Of a stretch of 6,997 bases of DNA, positions 5,191 through 6,997 are shown piece by piece (within the stretch, counting starts at the first letter, position 1; every line of letters starts with the position of its first letter). This stretch comes from Nostoc sp. CHAB 5834 (GTDB lineage: Bacteria > Cyanobacteriota > Cyanobacteriia > Cyanobacteriales > Nostocaceae). The notes under the pieces are model-generated. The model made no database searches. It saw only the letters and a list, made by a program, of their open reading frames with translations, and was not told the origin of the DNA. Where the stretch lies: positions 1-6,997 of the forward strand of contig JAIVFU010000236.1 in assembly GCA_020829485.1 (NCBI GenBank). The letters run 5' to 3'. Position numbers and translations under genes: made by a program.

Positions 5191-5440
5191 AATAAAATGC
5201 CCAGCCCCTGCGGGGTTCAGCAGTCGCTCATGGGGGAAACCCCCTTCTCTACGAGACGCTCCGCGAACGCGGAGCATCTCGTAGAGAAGGTGCTAGCCTC
5301 TCCCTTTGGGAGAAGACCGCGCTGCTTCACCGGATCAATAATATTTTTGGCAAAATCGAGGTATTTAGGCGCTTTCGCCCCGAACGCGAGTGCCTCTCCC
5401 TTTGGGAAAAGGGCGAAAGCTAGGCTCATAGCATTTTATT
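5191..5440. repeat. Palindrome cluster bounded by a perfect 10-bp inverted repeat
   Basis: AATAAAATGC (5191-5200) and its exact complement GCATTTTATT (5431-5440) bound a 250-bp block. Inside are CCCC-TGC-GGGG (5205-5215), GGGGG-AAA-CCCCC (5232-5244), a 21-bp near-perfect hairpin (5245-5265 with 5268-5288, one mismatch), CTCCC-TTT-GGGAG (5300-5312), and GCTTTCGCCC (5371-5380) with GGGCGAAAGC (5411-5420). The segment GCCTCTCCCTTTGGG occurs twice (5296-5310 and 5392-5406). Such small palindromes are widespread in Nostocales. No gene is present; the block may end transcripts arriving from either side. Confidence 0.75.
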
Positions 5441-5452
5441 ACTGGTAAGGAC

Positions 5453-5959
5453 CTAACCCTCACTAATTAACTGTAACAAGGCTTCCGTTGATATCTTGCC
5501 ACTCATCTCAGTACCTTCCAACAGGCTATCCGCCAAATCTCGCTTGTGGTGATGTAATTCCACAATTTTTTCTTCAATAGTATCCTTTGCTACTAGACGA
5601 TAAATGGTAACAGGGCGTTGTTGCCCAATGCGATGGGCGCGGTCTGAGGCTTGGTCTTCCACGGCGGGATTCCACCAAGGGTCTGTATGAATCACGTAAT
5701 CAGCCGCAGTCAGATTAAGTCCTGTACCACCCGCCTTGAGACTAATCAGAAAGACATCTCCTGAACCAGCTTGAAATGCATCTACCCGTTTTTTGCGCTC
5801 TGCCACTGAAGTGCTGCCATCTAGATATTGATAATTAATACCTTGCTGCTCCAGATAATCTCTGATAATGTGCAAATGGTCAACAAACTGACTAAACACT
5901 AACGCCTTATGACGATTTTCCAGCAGTTCACCTAGCACCTCACCAAAAAGTTGTAACCT
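5453..5959 (-). pseudogene. SNF2-family helicase, C-terminal motor lobe (3' part of a deleted gene)
   Basis: From about 5956 the frame reads LQLFGEVLGELLENRHKALVFSQF, then YLDGSTS, VFLISLKAGGTGLNLTAADY, DPWWNPAVEDQASDRAHRIGQ, and VTIYRLVAKDTIEEKI before a TAG-type end at 5453. These are SNF2 motifs IV, V (GGTGLNL) and VI (QASDRAHRIGQ with the arginine fingers), the complete second RecA lobe, ending as the family usually does. A GTG at 5938 is the first possible start, but the homology extends upstream of it, so it is not a true gene start. The first lobe, with the Walker A GxGKT and DEAH box, is missing. This lobe alone cannot hydrolyse ATP. Together with the piece at 5956-6849 it formed one gene. 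Confidence 0.88.
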
Positions 5960-6849
5960 TGGGCAAAGGGGCGCGACAAAAGGCTGATTTTCAAGCCGGC
6001 ATTGGCAGGTAAAAGATGAATATGGGGTAGAGTCTGGGCGGGTACTTCTTCTGCGCCTTCTGAACCGCCACCAATGTCAGAATGTACGGTAACGATGCCA
6101 GAGACGGCATTTATGGCTGCTAAAACTTGTTTCTCTGCGAAGGCAGGTACATTTAATTTATTATCTATACCAATAATCTCTGCAATGCGTCTGTGTTCAG
6201 TAGTAATTTCAATGACTTTGATGCGGGTTGGAGTTTCTTTGATATGCAGAATATTCTGTGATTCTGGTAATTTGGGAGAAAATTCCAAGGTGAGACGGCC
6301 AAGTTTTTCTTTTTTAACCAGTAGTTCCGGTTCTCCCTTGACAACTTCTACACGGATAGTAGGTGTATCTTCCCAAAAAACCAACGGGTGTCCAATTAAA
6401 GCAGAGATGGCTTTTTCACCGAAGGTATAATCCACTTTGCCGTAATAGCCATCACTATATGCCTCAATACAACTACATACCCGCATATCTTGAGGGGTGA
6501 TGTAATCAAACTCAGATAATGCACTGCTTAGACGCTTGAGGGCTATGGGGCGACCTTTACTCCATTCTCCTTTGGCATTAACTTTTTGTTCTCGTGGTTG
6601 CAAGACACATCTGCTGGGATAGAAAGTAATGAACCATGCTAAACGCAGTTCGGATTCTGGTTTTCCTGGTGTTTGTGGTTCTTTTTGGAGATTTGCCAAG
6701 GCATTGAGGCACATTTCCCAAGCTTCTTGGGGTCGAATTAAGTCTACGATGGTTTGAATATTGCTATCTTCTCGCAGTGCCTCTGCAAGTTGTTTATAGT
6801 TACTGCTGGGTTTGAGTCGGGATAGGAGTTCTGCGCTTTCCATTGCCAA
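5956..6849 (-). pseudogene. SNF2-family helicase, N-terminal accessory region (5' part of a deleted gene)
   Basis: About 297 residues similar to the region that precedes the motor in long bacterial SNF2 helicases. It starts AMESAELLSRLKP, contains LRLAWFITFYPSRCVLQPREQ, FGEKAISALIGHPLVFW and HIHLLPANAGLKISLLSRPFAQG, and at that point similarity ends. The open frame runs on to a TAG at 5932. The next frame picks up the C-terminal lobe directly, so roughly the whole first RecA lobe was deleted and the two halves are now out of frame by one base. The 5' end is also doubtful: the apparent start is TTG (6849) or ATG (6843), yet residues upstream (GYHWLAMES) look continuous with it back to an in-frame TAG, so the true N-terminus may be lost as well. 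Confidence 0.8.
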
Positions 6850-6872
6850 CCAGTGATAACCGGAAGCGAGCC

Positions 6873-6995
6873 CTAGCTATCTAATTGGTATTTTAGGGCT
6901 TGAGACTCAAGCACAGAGAGAATTTCTGTATGTTGATTGACCAAACCTTGTATTGCGGTAATTGGATCATGGTGAAGGCGATGTTTGCGTTGGCG
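6873..6995 (-). CDS. 3' end of an unrecognised gene, cut by the right edge
   Basis: Forty codons are open to the window edge: RQRKHRLHHDPITAIQGLVN, then QHTEILSVLESQALKYQLDS, ending with TAG at 6873-6875. The composition (alternating charged and apolar residues) looks like a C-terminal helix rather than random DNA. It lies 23 bases upstream of the helicase frame, on the same strand but out of frame with it. It may be the end of an upstream co-transcribed gene (SWIM zinc-finger genes often precede SNF2 genes in bacteria; not shown here) or a more N-terminal piece of the same broken helicase. Confidence 0.4.
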   Translation of the reverse strand, partial: RQRKHRLHHDPITAIQGLVNQHTEILSVLESQALKYQLDS

Positions 6996-6997
6996 AG

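Noticed and set aside
5217..5429. Minus-strand open frame of 70 codons (MSLAFALFPKGEALAF...)
   Set aside because: It is a translation of the palindromic repeat cluster: the LPKGEA-type phrase occurs twice because the CTCCCTTTGGGAG repeat does, and there is no RBS or family similarity.
5196..5440. Possible CRISPR array or non-coding RNA gene
   Set aside because: The repeats are palindromes of different sequence without regular spacers, so it is not a CRISPR array. No promoter or conserved RNA family could be recognised.
4869..5448. Two overlapping plus-strand open frames of about 100 codons each
   Set aside because: One is antisense to the 5' region of the dehydrogenase gene and the small ORF, then runs into the dispersed repeat; the other translates the palindromes. 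Neither has a ribosome-binding site or a recognisable domain.
6074..6430. Plus-strand open frame of 118 codons
   Set aside because: Antisense shadow of the helicase N-terminal region.

Overview
The window looks like a decayed accessory stretch of a filamentous cyanobacterial chromosome (Nostoc/Anabaena-type). The evidence is four GCGATCGC (HIP1) octamers (647-654, 826-833, 1134-1141, 2848-2855), small palindromic repeats of the type common in Nostocales, AT-rich intergenic DNA, and transposase and reverse-transcriptase relics whose sequences resemble cyanobacterial families. No rRNA, tRNA or CRISPR array was seen.

Layout. Positions 1-1656 are a graveyard of mobile-element pieces: an IS1-family end with a frameshifted transposase (minus strand), an ISL3 transposase 3' remnant that it appears to have landed in, the 3' end of an AAA+ ATPase gene (minus), a frameshifted group II intron-type reverse transcriptase piece, and the first ~37 codons of an IS630 transposase. 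Positions 1657-1950 are non-coding with an imperfect inverted repeat. Positions 1951-2829 hold an intact alpha/beta hydrolase. A 56-codon 5' remnant of a peptidase E gene follows (2946-3116). Convergent to it lies a large minus-strand gene (3134-4874) encoding a short-chain dehydrogenase fused to a phytanoyl-CoA-dioxygenase-like domain. It is split at its NAD(P)-binding motif by a 111-bp MITE flanked by 10-bp direct repeats. Twenty bases upstream of that gene is a 23-codon open frame for a single membrane helix with a good Shine-Dalgarno sequence. Positions 5191-5440 are a cluster of palindromes. Positions 5453-6849 are a SNF2-family helicase gene with its first motor lobe deleted, and the right edge carries the 3' end of an unrecognised gene.

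What stands out. The MITE ends closely match the outer end of the IS1 element at the left of the same window, so the MITE is probably an IS1 derivative. Removing the 111-bp element and one repeat copy restores a perfect TGGNSGVG dehydrogenase motif and a 539-residue bifunctional protein. The rest of that gene is open, so the insertion looks recent.

How the genes work together. The hydrolase and the dehydrogenase-dioxygenase could act on a shared lipid or secondary-metabolite substrate, but this rests only on proximity. They are convergent, not an operon. Most other coding content is broken. No new defence or regulatory system is visible.
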